A stretch of 64,000 nt of DNA from Streptomyces griseoviridis (GCF_005222485.1 NZ_CP029078.1:930001-994000), one strand, 5' to 3'; positions 50,354 to 59,734 are shown, numbered from the stretch's first letter. The notes: generated from the letters alone by a model not told the origin. Numbers and translations: made by a program.

Positions 50354-52273
50354 ATGCAGATTCAAGACCTCCCTTACGCTGATCCGGGCGTGCCCGACGC
50401 CCGCTCGGGTCCCCGGTTTCTGTGGTGGCTCGGCCGCAACCAACTGGGCGGCCAGGCCAAGGCCCTGGCCTGGGGGCTGTTGCACTTCGCGTCGGTCTCC
50501 GCCCTCCCGTTCTGTGTCGGCATCGCCATCCAGGCCGTCATCGACCGCTCCGGCCGCCATCTCGCCCTGGCCGGCCTCCTCCTGCTGCTCGCCTGTGTCG
50601 GCAACGCGCTCGGCGACACCTTCCTGCACCGCGCCGCCGTCACCAACTGGATCACCGGCGCCGCCCGTGTGCAGCAACTGCTCGCCCGCAAGGCCGCGCT
50701 GCTGGGCTCGGCGCTGACCCGGCGGGTCGCGGCCGGCGAGGTGGTGGCCGTGTCGACAGGCGATGTCGAGAAGATCGGCTGGTTCGTGGAGGCCGTCTCC
50801 CGGTTCACGGCGGCCGCCGTCACCATCGTGCTGGTCTGCGTGGCGCTGGTGATCTACCAGCCCGCGCTGGGCCTGGTCGTCGCCGTGGGCCTGCCCGTGC
50901 TGGCGCTGGCCGTGCTGCCCCTGCTCCCCCGCGCCACCCGGCGGGCCGACTTCCAGCGCGAGAAGGCGGGGCGGGCCACCGAACTCGCCTCGGACACCGT
51001 CGCCGGACTACGGGTCCTGCGGGGCATCGGCGGCGAGGAACTCTTCCTCGACCGGTACCGCCGTGCCTCTCAGGAGGTCCGCCACGCGGCCGTGCGCAGC
51101 GCCCGCATGTGGTCCCTGATCTCGGCGATCCAGGTGCTGCTGCCGGGACTGCTGATGATCACGGTGGTCTGGTACGGCGTCCATCTGGCGCGGCAGGGCC
51201 GGATCACCGTCGGGGAACTGGTCACGGTCTACAGCTCGGTCATGGTCCTCACCTATCCTCTGCGGCATTTCGAGGAGATCGCCATGGCGTACTCCTTCTC
51301 CCGGCCTTCGGCGCAACGGGCCGCGCGGGTCCTGTCATTGGAACGAACCGTGCAAGTCGGTGGTTCCCGAGATGTCGGTCTTCTCTCCGGGGATCTGTAC
51401 GACCCGGTGACCGGACTCCTCGCGCCCGAGGGCCTGTTCACGGCCGTGGTGTGCGGGGACCCTGACGCGGCGGGCCGGCTGGCGGAACGGCTGGGCGGGC
51501 ACGCCGGGGAGGCGGTGGCGCCGGACGACGCCGTGTCCGAGCTGCGCGAACCCGACGCCAGGGAGGCCGGGGTCGGCCCTGCGGCCGAGGGGACGGCTTC
51601 CCAGGACGCCGCCGCCGACCAGGAGGACGGGGCGTCCGTCCTGCTGGGCGGGGTGCCGCTCGACGCCGTGCCGATCGGCTCGGCGCGCGCCGCCGTGCTG
51701 GTCCAGGACAAGGACCCGGTCCTGCTCTCCGGAACCCTGCGCGAACTGCTCGACGTGCCCGCCTCGGGTGCCGTCAGCGCGGAAGCGGCGCTGACCGCCG
51801 CGCAGTGCGACGACGTGCTCGCCGCGCTGGTCGAGGGGTCGCTCGACGCGGCCGACCCGATGGACGCCCGGATCACCGAGCGCGGCCGGTCCCTGTCCGG
51901 CGGGCAACGCCAACGGCTGGCGCTGGCCCGGTCGTTGATCACGGACCCGGAGGTGCTCGTCCTCGACGAGCCGACCTCGGCCGTCGACTCCCACACCGAG
52001 GCGCGGATCGCGGCGGGTCTGAAGGGGCTGCGCGCCGGGCGCACCACGGTGGTGTTCACCTCCTCGCCGCTCCTGCTCGACCAGGCGGAACGGGTGGTGC
52101 TGGTGCACCGGGGCGAGGTCGCCGCGGTGGGTGCGCATCGCGCGCTGGTGCGGAGCGATCCCCGGTACCGGGCGGTCGTCACCCGGGAGACCGAGAGCGA
52201 GACCGCCCCGCGGGGCGTGGACGACGAAACGGCCCTGCGGGGCGTTCTGGAAGAGATCGAGGAGACGGCATGA
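50354..52273 (+). CDS. ABC exporter subunit A with degenerate Walker A and H-loop
   Basis: 639 residues from ATG 50354. Six-helix exporter domain, then a nucleotide-binding domain that has lost key residues: the Walker A position reads VVCGDPDAAGR (about 368-375, no GxGK[ST]) and the H-loop reads FTSSPLLLD (about 568, Ser for His). The signature LSGGQRQR (about 515) and Walker B VLVLDEPTS (about 534) are intact, and the Gly-rich region before the signature carries a long acidic insertion. It overlaps the second subunit by ATGA, and together they form one asymmetric dimer. Confidence 0.9.
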   Translation: MQIQDLPYADPGVPDARSGPRFLWWLGRNQLGGQAKALAWGLLHFASVSALPFCVGIAIQAVIDRSGRHLALAGLLLLLACVGNALGDTFLHRAAVTNWITGAARVQQLLARKAALLGSALTRRVAAGEVVAVSTGDVEKIGWFVEAVSRFTAAAVTIVLVCVALVIYQPALGLVVAVGLPVLALAVLPLLPRATRRADFQREKAGRATELASDTVAGLRVLRGIGGEELFLDRYRRASQEVRHAAVRSARMWSLISAIQVLLPGLLMITVVWYGVHLARQGRITVGELVTVYSSVMVLTYPLRHFEEIAMAYSFSRPSAQRAARVLSLERTVQVGGSRDVGLLSGDLYDPVTGLLAPEGLFTAVVCGDPDAAGRLAERLGGHAGEAVAPDDAVSELREPDAREAGVGPAAEGTASQDAAADQEDGASVLLGGVPLDAVPIGSARAAVLVQDKDPVLLSGTLRELLDVPASGAVSAEAALTAAQCDDVLAALVEGSLDAADPMDARITERGRSLSGGQRQRLALARSLITDPEVLVLDEPTSAVDSHTEARIAAGLKGLRAGRTTVVFTSSPLLLDQAERVVLVHRGEVAAVGAHRALVRSDPRYRAVVTRETESETAPRGVDDETALRGVLEEIEETA

Positions 52274-54051
52274 TCGGCGTGGCGCCACCGGCGTACGACC
52301 CGGCGGCCCCGACGACGGCGAACACGCTGCCCGTCGGCGCCGGCCCGACCGTACGCGCCTATGTGACCGAGCTGTTCCGGCGGCACCGCCGGGCCCTGCT
52401 GGTCCTGATGGCGGTCAACACGGTGTCCGTGCTCGCGTCGATGGCGGGCCCCTGGCTCCTGGGCGACCTCGTGGAGCGGGTGTCGGACCAGGCCGCGGAC
52501 CTGCATCTGGAGCTGTCGGCGGCCCTGTTCGTGGGCGCGCTGGTCGTCCAGGCGGTGTTCGTCCGGGAGGTCCGGCTGCGCGGGGCGATGCTCGGTGAGC
52601 GGATGCTGGCCGACCTGCGCGAGGACTTCCTGGTCCGTTCGGTGGGGCTCCCGCCGGGCGTCCTGGAACGGGCCGGCACCGGTGACCTGCTGTCCCGGAT
52701 CACCACCGACATCGACCGGCTCGCCAACGCGATGCGCGAGGCCGTGCCGCAGCTCTCCATCGGCGTGGTCTGGGTCGTGCTGCTGCTCGGCGGCCTGGTC
52801 GTGACGGCTCCGCCGCTGGCCGCCGCCGTGCTGCTGGCCCTGCCGCTGCTCATCGTCGGCTGCCGCTGGTACTTCAAGCGGGCCCCCTCCGCCTACCGCT
52901 CGGAGGCCGCCGGCTACTCCGCCGTGGCCGCCGCGCTGGCGGAGACCGTGGACGCGGGCCGCACCGTCGAGGCGCACCGGCTCGGCGACCGTCGTGTCGC
53001 GCTCTCCGATGAGCGGATCGAGCAGTGGACCGCGTGGGAGCGGTACACGCTCTGGCTGCGTTCGGTGCTGTTCCCCTTCATCAACGTCACCCATGTCACC
53101 GTGCTCGCGTCGGTCCTCATGATCGGCGGGGTCTTCGTCCTGCACGGCTGGATCGACGTCGGCCAGCTCACCACGAGCGCGCTCATCGCGCAGATGCTCG
53201 TCGACCCCGTCGGGATCATCCTGCGCTGGTACGACGAGCTGCAGGTCGCGCAGGTGTCGCTGGCCCGTCTCGTGGGCGTCCGGGACATCGAGCCCGCCGC
53301 GGGTGACGCCTCGGTGGCGCCCGACGGCAGGCACGTGCACGCGGACCAGGTGCGCTTCGGCTACCGCGAGGGCGTCGACGTGCTGCGCGAGGTCTCCCTG
53401 AAGGTCGCTCCCGGCACCCGGCTGGCCCTGGTCGGTCCTTCCGGAGCGGGCAAGTCCACGCTGGGCAGGCTGCTCGCCGGGATCTACGCGCCCCGGGACG
53501 GCCGGATCACCCTCGGCGGCGCGGAACTCTCCCGGATGCCGGCCGAGCGGGTCCGCTCCCATGTGGCCCTCGTCAACCAGGAGCACCACGTCTTCGTGGG
53601 CTCCCTGCGCGACAACCTGCTGCTGGCGCGGACCGCCGCCGAGGACGCCGAGCTGTGGGCGGCGCTGGGTGCCGTCGACGCGGACGGGTGGGCGCGGGCG
53701 CTGGACGGCGGTCTGGACACCGAGGTCGGTTCGGGCGGACTCGCGCTCACCCCGGCCCAGGCCCAGCAGATCGCGCTGGCCAGGCTGGTGCTGGCCGACC
53801 CGCACACGCTGGTCCTCGACGAGGCGACCTCGCTGCTCGATCCGCGCGCGGCCCGGCATCTGGAACGGTCCCTGGCCAGGGTCCTGGACGGCCGTACCGT
53901 CGTCGCGATCGCCCACCGCCTGCACACCGCCCACGACGCGGACATCATCGCGGTCGTGGAGAGCGGCCGCATCACGGAGCTGGGCAGCCACGACGAGCTG
54001 GTCGCGGCGGACGGCGCGTACGCGGCGCTGTGGCGGTCCTGGCACGGATGA
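52270..54051 (+). CDS. ABC exporter subunit B with intact Walker A but degenerate signature
   Basis: 593 residues from ATG 52270 (ATGA overlap). Exporter membrane domain, then Walker A GPSGAGKST (about 389-397), Walker B LVLDEATSLLD and H-loop IAHRLHT (about 548). The signature, normally LSGGQ, reads LTPAQAQQ (about 495). Combined with subunit A, ATP site 1 has Walker A of B with the signature of A (competent), while site 2 has neither a Walker A nor a signature (dead). The cargo is unknown. Confidence 0.92.
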   Translation: MIGVAPPAYDPAAPTTANTLPVGAGPTVRAYVTELFRRHRRALLVLMAVNTVSVLASMAGPWLLGDLVERVSDQAADLHLELSAALFVGALVVQAVFVREVRLRGAMLGERMLADLREDFLVRSVGLPPGVLERAGTGDLLSRITTDIDRLANAMREAVPQLSIGVVWVVLLLGGLVVTAPPLAAAVLLALPLLIVGCRWYFKRAPSAYRSEAAGYSAVAAALAETVDAGRTVEAHRLGDRRVALSDERIEQWTAWERYTLWLRSVLFPFINVTHVTVLASVLMIGGVFVLHGWIDVGQLTTSALIAQMLVDPVGIILRWYDELQVAQVSLARLVGVRDIEPAAGDASVAPDGRHVHADQVRFGYREGVDVLREVSLKVAPGTRLALVGPSGAGKSTLGRLLAGIYAPRDGRITLGGAELSRMPAERVRSHVALVNQEHHVFVGSLRDNLLLARTAAEDAELWAALGAVDADGWARALDGGLDTEVGSGGLALTPAQAQQIALARLVLADPHTLVLDEATSLLDPRAARHLERSLARVLDGRTVVAIAHRLHTAHDADIIAVVESGRITELGSHDELVAADGAYAALWRSWHG

Positions 54052-54366
54052 GCGGGCGGCCGGGTCGGCTCCGGGCGCGGCTCGTCGCGGGGCCGGTGCC
54101 CCGGTCGGCCGAGGGGCAGGCGATCGGCTGCGCCGGCTCGCTCCGGGGACCGTCCCAGGGCGGTCCCCGGACCCGTTCACGGCCTCGCGCGCCGTCGCCG
54201 AGGCCGCTCGCCGCCTGGCTCGCCGGGGCCTGTCGCGCTCCCCTCGTCCGCTCCGTGGCGTTGCGCGGTGGCGAACGGGGGTGGAAGGCTGGAGAGCGGC
54301 ACCGACTCGGGGAGTGCCCTCCCACCGTGGTGGGAGTGGGTCCGTCCCCACCGCTTGGAGGTACCC
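54052..54366. other. 315-bp non-coding gap before DUF5709
   Basis: GC-rich DNA with no credible reading frame. The only clear feature is the palindrome at 54320-54337; GGAGG of the next gene lies at the right edge. Confidence 0.6.
54320..54337. promoter_or_regulatory. Perfect 8-bp inverted repeat upstream of DUF5709/rpmE2
   Basis: CTCCCACC-GT-GGTGGGAG, 30 bp before the GTG start. Two-base spacing makes it a candidate dimeric regulator site; it is not a Zur box. No AT-rich promoter element is obvious next to it. Confidence 0.4.
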
Positions 54367-54837
54367 GTGAACAGCTCCGACGGACGGGGAGACGACGTCT
54401 ACCAGCCCGACGGGTCCGAGGTACAGGACGACGCGGGACTGCTCGACGCCGAGGACACCCTGGACGACGACGGTGTCGACGACCCCCTCGACCGGGGCTG
54501 GTCGCCGCCCGAGAAACCGTGGGCGGTGGACCACAGCGGTGTCACGGCCGCCGAAGGCCACCGGGGCGAGACGCTGGAGCAGCGGCTCGCCGAGGAGCGG
54601 CCCGACCTCGTCGGACCCGGCGGCGACGGCATCGGCGACTGCGAGGGCACCGACGGCGAACCCCTGGACAACGAGGTCGGCGCGGCCCGCTCCGGCCGGC
54701 TCGTGGCTCCCGACGAGGGGGTCCACGAGGACGAGGAGAGCGCGCTGATCGCCACGGACGTGGGCATCGACGGCGCCGGCGCCTCCGCCGAGGAGGCCGC
54801 CGTGCACATCGTCGACGAGGATGCCCTGTCCGGTTGA
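54367..54837 (+). CDS. DUF5709 domain protein
   Basis: 156 residues from GTG 54367 with GGAGG 8 nt upstream. Very acidic (DDDGVDDP, DEGVHEDEES), with the conserved DPLDRGWSPPEKPWAVDHSGVTAAE and ERPDLVG segments of this actinobacterial family. No membrane segment. Function unknown. It is 12 bp before rpmE2 and very likely cotranscribed. Confidence 0.8.
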   Translation: MNSSDGRGDDVYQPDGSEVQDDAGLLDAEDTLDDDGVDDPLDRGWSPPEKPWAVDHSGVTAAEGHRGETLEQRLAEERPDLVGPGGDGIGDCEGTDGEPLDNEVGAARSGRLVAPDEGVHEDEESALIATDVGIDGAGASAEEAAVHIVDEDALSG

Positions 54838-54849
54838 GGAGGAGCACCC

Positions 54850-55122
54850 ATGCAGCAGGACAAGCACCCCGAGTACCGCCCGGTCGTCTTCCGTGACCGT
54901 GCCGCGGGCTACGCGTTCCTGACCCGGTCCACGGCGACCAGCGAGCAGACCATCGAGTGGGACGACGGCGAGAGCTACCCGGTGGTGGACGTGGAGATCT
55001 CCTCGGAGAGCCACCCGTTCTACACGGGCAAGGCCCGGACGGTGGACTCGGAGGGCCGGGTCGCCCGGTTCGAGCGGCGCTACGGCGGCAGACCGGGCGA
55101 GGGCTCCGGCCCGACCGGCTGA
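54850..55122 (+). CDS. rpmE2: Type B 50S ribosomal protein L31 (zinc-independent)
   Basis: 90 residues; GAGGAGG precedes ATG 54850. [37 protein letters not shown] and [15 protein letters not shown] define L31B. There are no cysteines, so this is the form that replaces zinc-binding L31 under zinc shortage. In streptomycetes such paralogs are usually Zur-controlled, but I find no Zur box between 54052 and 54850. Confidence 0.93.
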   Translation: MQQDKHPEYRPVVFRDRAAGYAFLTRSTATSEQTIEWDDGESYPVVDVEISSESHPFYTGKARTVDSEGRVARFERRYGGRPGEGSGPTG

Positions 55123-55133
55123 CCGGTCCCGCC

Positions 55134-55295
55134 GGGCCTGTCCGACGCGACAAGCGGTACGGGTCTGTCCGTCGCGACAGATCGTGCGGGTCTGTCCGCC
55201 GCGACGCATTGTGCGGGTCTGTCCGCCGCGACGCATTGTGCGGGTCTGTCCGACGCCCCGTACGGTGCGGGTCTGTCCGCCGCCCCCGGCGGTGC
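55134..55295. repeat. Six 27-bp tandem repeats between convergent genes
   Basis: Units start at 55134, 55161, 55188, 55215, 55242 and 55269. The shared core is GGGTCTGTCCG plus CGCGAC; units 3 and 4 are identical over all 27 bases. They begin 12 bp after the rpmE2 stop and end about 60 bp before the next gene. No coding or known function. Confidence 0.9.
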
Positions 55296-55355
55296 GGGCC
55301 TCCGCGAAGCCCCTGGCAGCGGGGGTCGAGTCGTCCGTGCCGGGGCGCCCGGCTC

Positions 55356-56150
55356 TCAGATGAAGTTCAGCGCCGCCGCGCAGCCCACCCCGCCGAGCAC
55401 CATGAACACCGGCATCAGCACCTTCAGCTCCACCCAGCTGCCGGCCCGGAACCGCATGGCCTTGGGCGGACCGATCGGGTACCAGCGCTTGCGGCCGACC
55501 GGGATCGGCCACAGGACCGGGCAGCCGGAGACGGTCAGCGCGTCCCCGATGTCGTGGACCAGGGCGCCCAGCACGATCGGCAGGCCCAGCCACAGGTACT
55601 CCTGGCCGGGATCCGGGAACAGCCAGCTGGAGCCGTTGCCGGGCTGGTCCAGAATACCGCCGAGGATCCACGCGCTGGTCGCCGCGAGCAGCCACACCAG
55701 GACGTCGCTGCTCGAGCCGCGCGCCGCCCGCCACAGCAGGCCCTCGATGGCCAGCACCATGTGGACGAAGAGGATGCCCAGCACGGCCCACCGGCCGCCG
55801 GTTATCGCCGCGACCGACGCCCCGCCGCCGATCAGGACCGCCCACAGCCAGGTGTGGGTGAGGGTGCGGTGGCCGCCCGAGCGGCGCGGGTCGCCCGGCT
55901 TCCTGGTCGCCTTGTAGACGGCGTAGGAGAGCTTGTCGACGATCTCGCACAGCCAGCGCGAGACCGGGCCGAAGGCCCGCGAGATGGTCGCCGCCTTGTG
56001 GTCGAGATCCGGGGCCAGGGCGGCGCCCGCGCAGATCAGGGCTCCGACCAGGAGGACCGGCCAGGGCATCGGGTGCCCGGCCGCGGCGGCAGCCGCGCCG
56101 ACTCCGAGCCACGCCGCCGCGCCCGACAGTGAGTGTGCTGGTCCCATCAT
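55356..56150 (-). CDS. Membrane-bound metal-dependent hydrolase-like protein (YdjM/DUF457 family)
   Basis: 264 residues from ATG 56150. Begins MMGPAHSLSGAAAW with the His of the family motif, LICAGAALAPDLDHKAATISRAFGP (Asp/His cluster) and HRTLTHTWLW; then helices through GILFVHMVLAIEGLL, and HDIGDALTVSGCPVLWP. The conserved H/D set could hold a metal; members are membrane hydrolases of unclear role, also called YdjM. It is followed by the 27-bp repeats. Confidence 0.85.
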   Translation of the reverse strand: MMGPAHSLSGAAAWLGVGAAAAAAGHPMPWPVLLVGALICAGAALAPDLDHKAATISRAFGPVSRWLCEIVDKLSYAVYKATRKPGDPRRSGGHRTLTHTWLWAVLIGGGASVAAITGGRWAVLGILFVHMVLAIEGLLWRAARGSSSDVLVWLLAATSAWILGGILDQPGNGSSWLFPDPGQEYLWLGLPIVLGALVHDIGDALTVSGCPVLWPIPVGRKRWYPIGPPKAMRFRAGSWVELKVLMPVFMVLGGVGCAAALNFI

Positions 56151-56295
56151 GGCCGTTCCCCGCCCCATTCCTCTTGTGCCGCTGTCCAGTTGACCGGGTG
56201 CGCTGACGCTCCGTCGGCGACCCAGGGTATCGGTCATGATCTTCGGCCGGGTGGCCGATTCCCCGGTGGGGGGTGAGGCCAGGCAAGATGGGTGT

Positions 56296-58809
56296 GTGAC
56301 CCTCATCGATCAGCTGCCGCAGTCCGCAGACCCCGACGCCCTCTACGAAGCCTTCGAGTCGTGGGCCGAGGAGCGCGGTCTCACGCTCTACTCCCACCAG
56401 GAGGAGGCGCTGATCGAGGTGGTCTCCGGCGCGAACGTGATCGTGTCGACGCCCACCGGCTCCGGCAAGAGCATGATCGCGGCGGGCGCGCACTTCGCGG
56501 CGCTGGCCCGGGACGAGGTCACCTTCTACACGGCGCCGATCAAGGCACTGGTGTCGGAGAAGTTCTTCGAGCTGTGCAAGCTGTTCGGCACGGAGAACGT
56601 CGGCATGCTGACCGGTGACGCGTCCGTGAACGCTGACGCGCCGGTGATCTGCTGCACCGCCGAGGTGCTCGCGTCGATCGCGCTGCGGGACGGCAAGAAC
56701 GCGGACATCGGCCAGGTCGTCATGGACGAGTTCCACTTCTACGCGGAGCCCGACCGCGGCTGGGCCTGGCAGATCCCGCTGCTCGAACTGCCCCAGGCGC
56801 AGTTCATCCTGATGTCGGCCACCCTCGGCGACGTCTCCATGTTCGAGAAGGACCTCACCCGGCGCACCGGCCGCCCGACCTCGGTGGTCCGCTCGGCGAC
56901 CCGCCCGGTGCCGCTGTCCTACGAGTACCGGTTCAGCCCGCTCACCGACACTCTCACCGAGCTGCTCCAGACGAAACAGGCGCCTGTCTACATCGTCCAC
57001 TTCACGCAGGCGCAGGCCGTGGAGCGGGCACAGGCGCTGATGAGCATCAACATGTGCTCGCGGGAGGAGAAGGACCGGATCGCCGAGCTGATCGGCAACT
57101 TCCGCTTCACCACCAAGTTCGGCCAGAACCTGTCCCGGTACGTCCGGCACGGGATCGGTGTCCACCACGCGGGCATGCTGCCCAAGTACCGACGGCTGGT
57201 GGAGAAGCTCGCGCAGGCCGGTCTGCTGAAGGTGATCTGCGGGACGGACACCCTCGGGGTGGGCGTCAACGTCCCCATCAGGACGGTGCTGTTCACGGCG
57301 CTCACCAAGTACGACGGCAACCGGGTGCGCACCCTGCGCGCCCGGGAGTTCCACCAGATCGCCGGGCGGGCGGGCCGGGCCGGCTTCGACACCGCGGGGT
57401 TCGTCGTCGCCCAGGCTCCCGAGCACGTCATCGAGAACGAGAAGGCGCTCGCCAAGGCGGGCGACGACCCGAAGAAGCGCCGCAAGGTGGTGCGGAAGAA
57501 GGCTCCTGAGGGGTTCGTCGGCTGGACGGAGAACACCTTCGAGAAGCTCATCGCCTCCGAGCCCGAGCCGCTGACCTCCCGGTTCCGGGTGACGCACACG
57601 ATGCTGCTGTCGGTGATCGCCCGGCCGGGCAACGCCTTCGACGCGATGCGGCATCTGCTGGAGGACAACCACGAGCCGCGCAAGGCGCAGTTGCGGCACA
57701 TCCGGCGGGCGATCGCCATCTACCGCTCGCTGCTGGACGGCGGCATCGTCGAGAAGCTCGACGAGCCCGACGCGACGGGCCGCGTGGTGCGCCTCACCGT
57801 CGATCTCCAGCAGGACTTCGCGCTGAACCAGCCGCTGTCCACGTTCGCCCTGGCCGCCTTCGAACTGCTCGACCCGGAGTCGCCGTCGTACGCGCTCGAC
57901 ATGGTGTCGGTCGTGGAGTCGACGCTGGACGATCCCCGGCAGATCCTGGCCGCCCAGCAGAACAAGGCGCGTGGCGAGGCCGTGGCCCTGATGAAGGCGG
58001 ACGGCGTCGAGTACGAGGAGCGGATGGAGCGCCTCCAGGACGTCAGTTACCCGAAGCCGCAGGAGGAGCTCCTCTTCCACGCGTACAACACGTACCGCAA
58101 GAGCCACCCCTGGGTGGGTGATCACCCGCTGTCGCCGAAGTCCGTCGTCCGTGACATGTACGAACGCGCCCTGTCCTTCACCGAGTTGGTGTCGCTGTAC
58201 GAGTTGGCGCGCACCGAGGGCATCGTGCTGCGCTACCTCGCCGGTGCCTACAAGGCGCTGGACCACACCGTCCCTGACGATCTGAAGTCGGAGGATCTCC
58301 AGGATCTGATCGAGTGGCTGGGCGAGATGGTGCGCCAGGTCGACTCCAGTCTGCTGGACGAGTGGGAGCAGCTCGCCAACCCGGAGGTGATGACCGCCGA
58401 GGAGGCGCAGGAGAAGGCCGACGAGGTGAAGCCGGTCACCACCAACGCGCGTGCCTTCCGGGTCCTGGTCCGCAACGCCCTGTTCCGGCGGGTCGAGCTG
58501 GCCGCTCTCGATCATGTAGACGCGCTGGGTGAGCTGGACGCCGACGCCGGGTGGGACGCCGACGCCTGGGGCGAGGCGATGGACAAGTACTGGGACGAGT
58601 ACGACGACCTCGGGACAGGCCCCGACGCCCGTGGTCCCAAGCTGCTGGTCATCCAGGAGGTGCCGCAGGACGGCATCTGGCGGGTCCGGCAGATCTTCGA
58701 CGACCCGAACGACGACCACGACTGGGGCATCAGCGCGGAGGTCGACCTCGCTGCCTCGGACGCGGAGGGCCGTGCCGTCCTGCGGGTCACCGCCGTCGGT
58801 CAGCTCTGA
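56296..58809 (+). CDS. DEAD/DEAH-box RNA helicase with DUF3516 C-terminal domain
   Basis: 837 residues from GTG 56296. SF2 motifs: TPTGSGKS (Walker A, residues about 54-61), APIKALVSEK, LTGDASVN, DEFHF (motif II), LMSATLGD (III), then GIGVHHAGMLPKYRRLVEKLAQAGLLKVICGTDTLGVGVNVPIRTVL and QIAGRAGRAGFD (VI), as in Ski2/Mtr4-like enzymes. The C-terminal half is the DUF3516 domain found in actinobacteria. Likely an RNA-processing or decay helicase. Confidence 0.93.
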   Translation: MTLIDQLPQSADPDALYEAFESWAEERGLTLYSHQEEALIEVVSGANVIVSTPTGSGKSMIAAGAHFAALARDEVTFYTAPIKALVSEKFFELCKLFGTENVGMLTGDASVNADAPVICCTAEVLASIALRDGKNADIGQVVMDEFHFYAEPDRGWAWQIPLLELPQAQFILMSATLGDVSMFEKDLTRRTGRPTSVVRSATRPVPLSYEYRFSPLTDTLTELLQTKQAPVYIVHFTQAQAVERAQALMSINMCSREEKDRIAELIGNFRFTTKFGQNLSRYVRHGIGVHHAGMLPKYRRLVEKLAQAGLLKVICGTDTLGVGVNVPIRTVLFTALTKYDGNRVRTLRAREFHQIAGRAGRAGFDTAGFVVAQAPEHVIENEKALAKAGDDPKKRRKVVRKKAPEGFVGWTENTFEKLIASEPEPLTSRFRVTHTMLLSVIARPGNAFDAMRHLLEDNHEPRKAQLRHIRRAIAIYRSLLDGGIVEKLDEPDATGRVVRLTVDLQQDFALNQPLSTFALAAFELLDPESPSYALDMVSVVESTLDDPRQILAAQQNKARGEAVALMKADGVEYEERMERLQDVSYPKPQEELLFHAYNTYRKSHPWVGDHPLSPKSVVRDMYERALSFTELVSLYELARTEGIVLRYLAGAYKALDHTVPDDLKSEDLQDLIEWLGEMVRQVDSSLLDEWEQLANPEVMTAEEAQEKADEVKPVTTNARAFRVLVRNALFRRVELAALDHVDALGELDADAGWDADAWGEAMDKYWDEYDDLGTGPDARGPKLLVIQEVPQDGIWRVRQIFDDPNDDHDWGISAEVDLAASDAEGRAVLRVTAVGQL

Positions 58810-58828
58810 GCCAAGGAGACGTTCCCGC

Positions 58829-59695
58829 ATGACGAACCCGGCCGAGAGACTGGTCGATCTGCTCGACCTGGAGCAGATCGAGGTCAACATCTTCCGTGGC
58901 CGCAGCCCGGAGGAGTCGCTGCAACGGGTCTTCGGTGGCCAGGTGGCGGGCCAGGCGCTGGTCGCCGCCGGCCGCACCACGGACGGTGACCGTCCGGTGC
59001 ACTCGCTGCACGCGTACTTCCTGCGTCCTGGCCGGCCAGGTGTGCCCATCGTGTACCAGGTCGAGCGGGTACGGGACGGCCGGTCGTTCACGACCCGCCG
59101 GGTCACGGGTGTGCAGCAGGGCCGCACGATCTTCAATCTCACCGCCTCCTTTCACAAACTCGAGGTGGGTCCGTTCGAGCATCAGCTGCCGCCGGCCCGG
59201 ACGGTTCCCGATCCCGAGTCCCTGCCGACCGTGGCGGACGAGGTCCGGGAGCATCTGGGCGCGCTTCCTGAGCAGTTCGAGCGGATGGCACGCCGCCAGC
59301 CCTTCGACATCCGCTATGTGGACCGGTTGCGCTGGAACACCGACGACATCCGGGGCGCGGAGCCGCGAAGTGCCGTGTGGATGCGCGCGGTCGGGCCGCT
59401 CGGCGACGACCCGCTCGTGCACACCTGCGCGCTGACGTACGCCAGCGACATGACCCTGCTGGACGCGGTCCGTATCCCCGTCGAACCGCTGTGGGGTCCG
59501 CGGAGCTTCGACATGGCGTCGCTGGACCACGCGATGTGGTTCCACCGGCCGTTCCGTGCGGACGAGTGGTTCCTGTACGACCAGGAGTCGCCCATCGCGA
59601 CCGGCGGCCGAGGTCTCGCGCGTGGACGGATCTACGACCTGGAGGGCCGACTGCTCGTGTCGGTGGTCCAGGAGGGGCTGTTCCGGGCCCTGTAG
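58829..59695 (+). CDS. tesB: Acyl-CoA thioesterase II (TesB)
   Basis: 288 residues from ATG 58829, 19 bp after the helicase stop (AAGGAG upstream). Double hot-dog: FGGQVAGQALVAAGRT and VHSLHAYFLRPG in the first half, FDMASLDHAMWFHRPFRADEWFLYDQESP and LVSVVQEGLFR in the second. The Asp of SLDH, the Ser of ESP and the Gln of VVQEG correspond to the catalytic trio of TesB. Hydrolyses acyl-CoA to free acid. Confidence 0.93.
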   Translation: MTNPAERLVDLLDLEQIEVNIFRGRSPEESLQRVFGGQVAGQALVAAGRTTDGDRPVHSLHAYFLRPGRPGVPIVYQVERVRDGRSFTTRRVTGVQQGRTIFNLTASFHKLEVGPFEHQLPPARTVPDPESLPTVADEVREHLGALPEQFERMARRQPFDIRYVDRLRWNTDDIRGAEPRSAVWMRAVGPLGDDPLVHTCALTYASDMTLLDAVRIPVEPLWGPRSFDMASLDHAMWFHRPFRADEWFLYDQESPIATGGRGLARGRIYDLEGRLLVSVVQEGLFRAL

Positions 59696-59734
59696 GTCAC
59701 ACGCTCTGCTCCGCGCAGGCCCTGTAGGTCACAC
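59686..59734. repeat. 17-bp direct repeat (32-bp period) at the end of tesB
   Basis: GGCCCTGTAGGTCACAC occurs at 59686-59702 and 59718-59734. The first copy carries the tesB stop; the second lies across the end of the convergent gene. A recent small tandem duplication is the simplest reading. Confidence 0.85.

Noticed and set aside
51253..59142. Very long minus-strand open frame (about 2,600 codons) across the ABC exporter, rpmE2, helicase and tesB region
   Set aside because: It is antisense to several well-supported genes, has low-complexity Arg/Gly/Val composition and no recognisable domains; long shadows are expected at this GC content.
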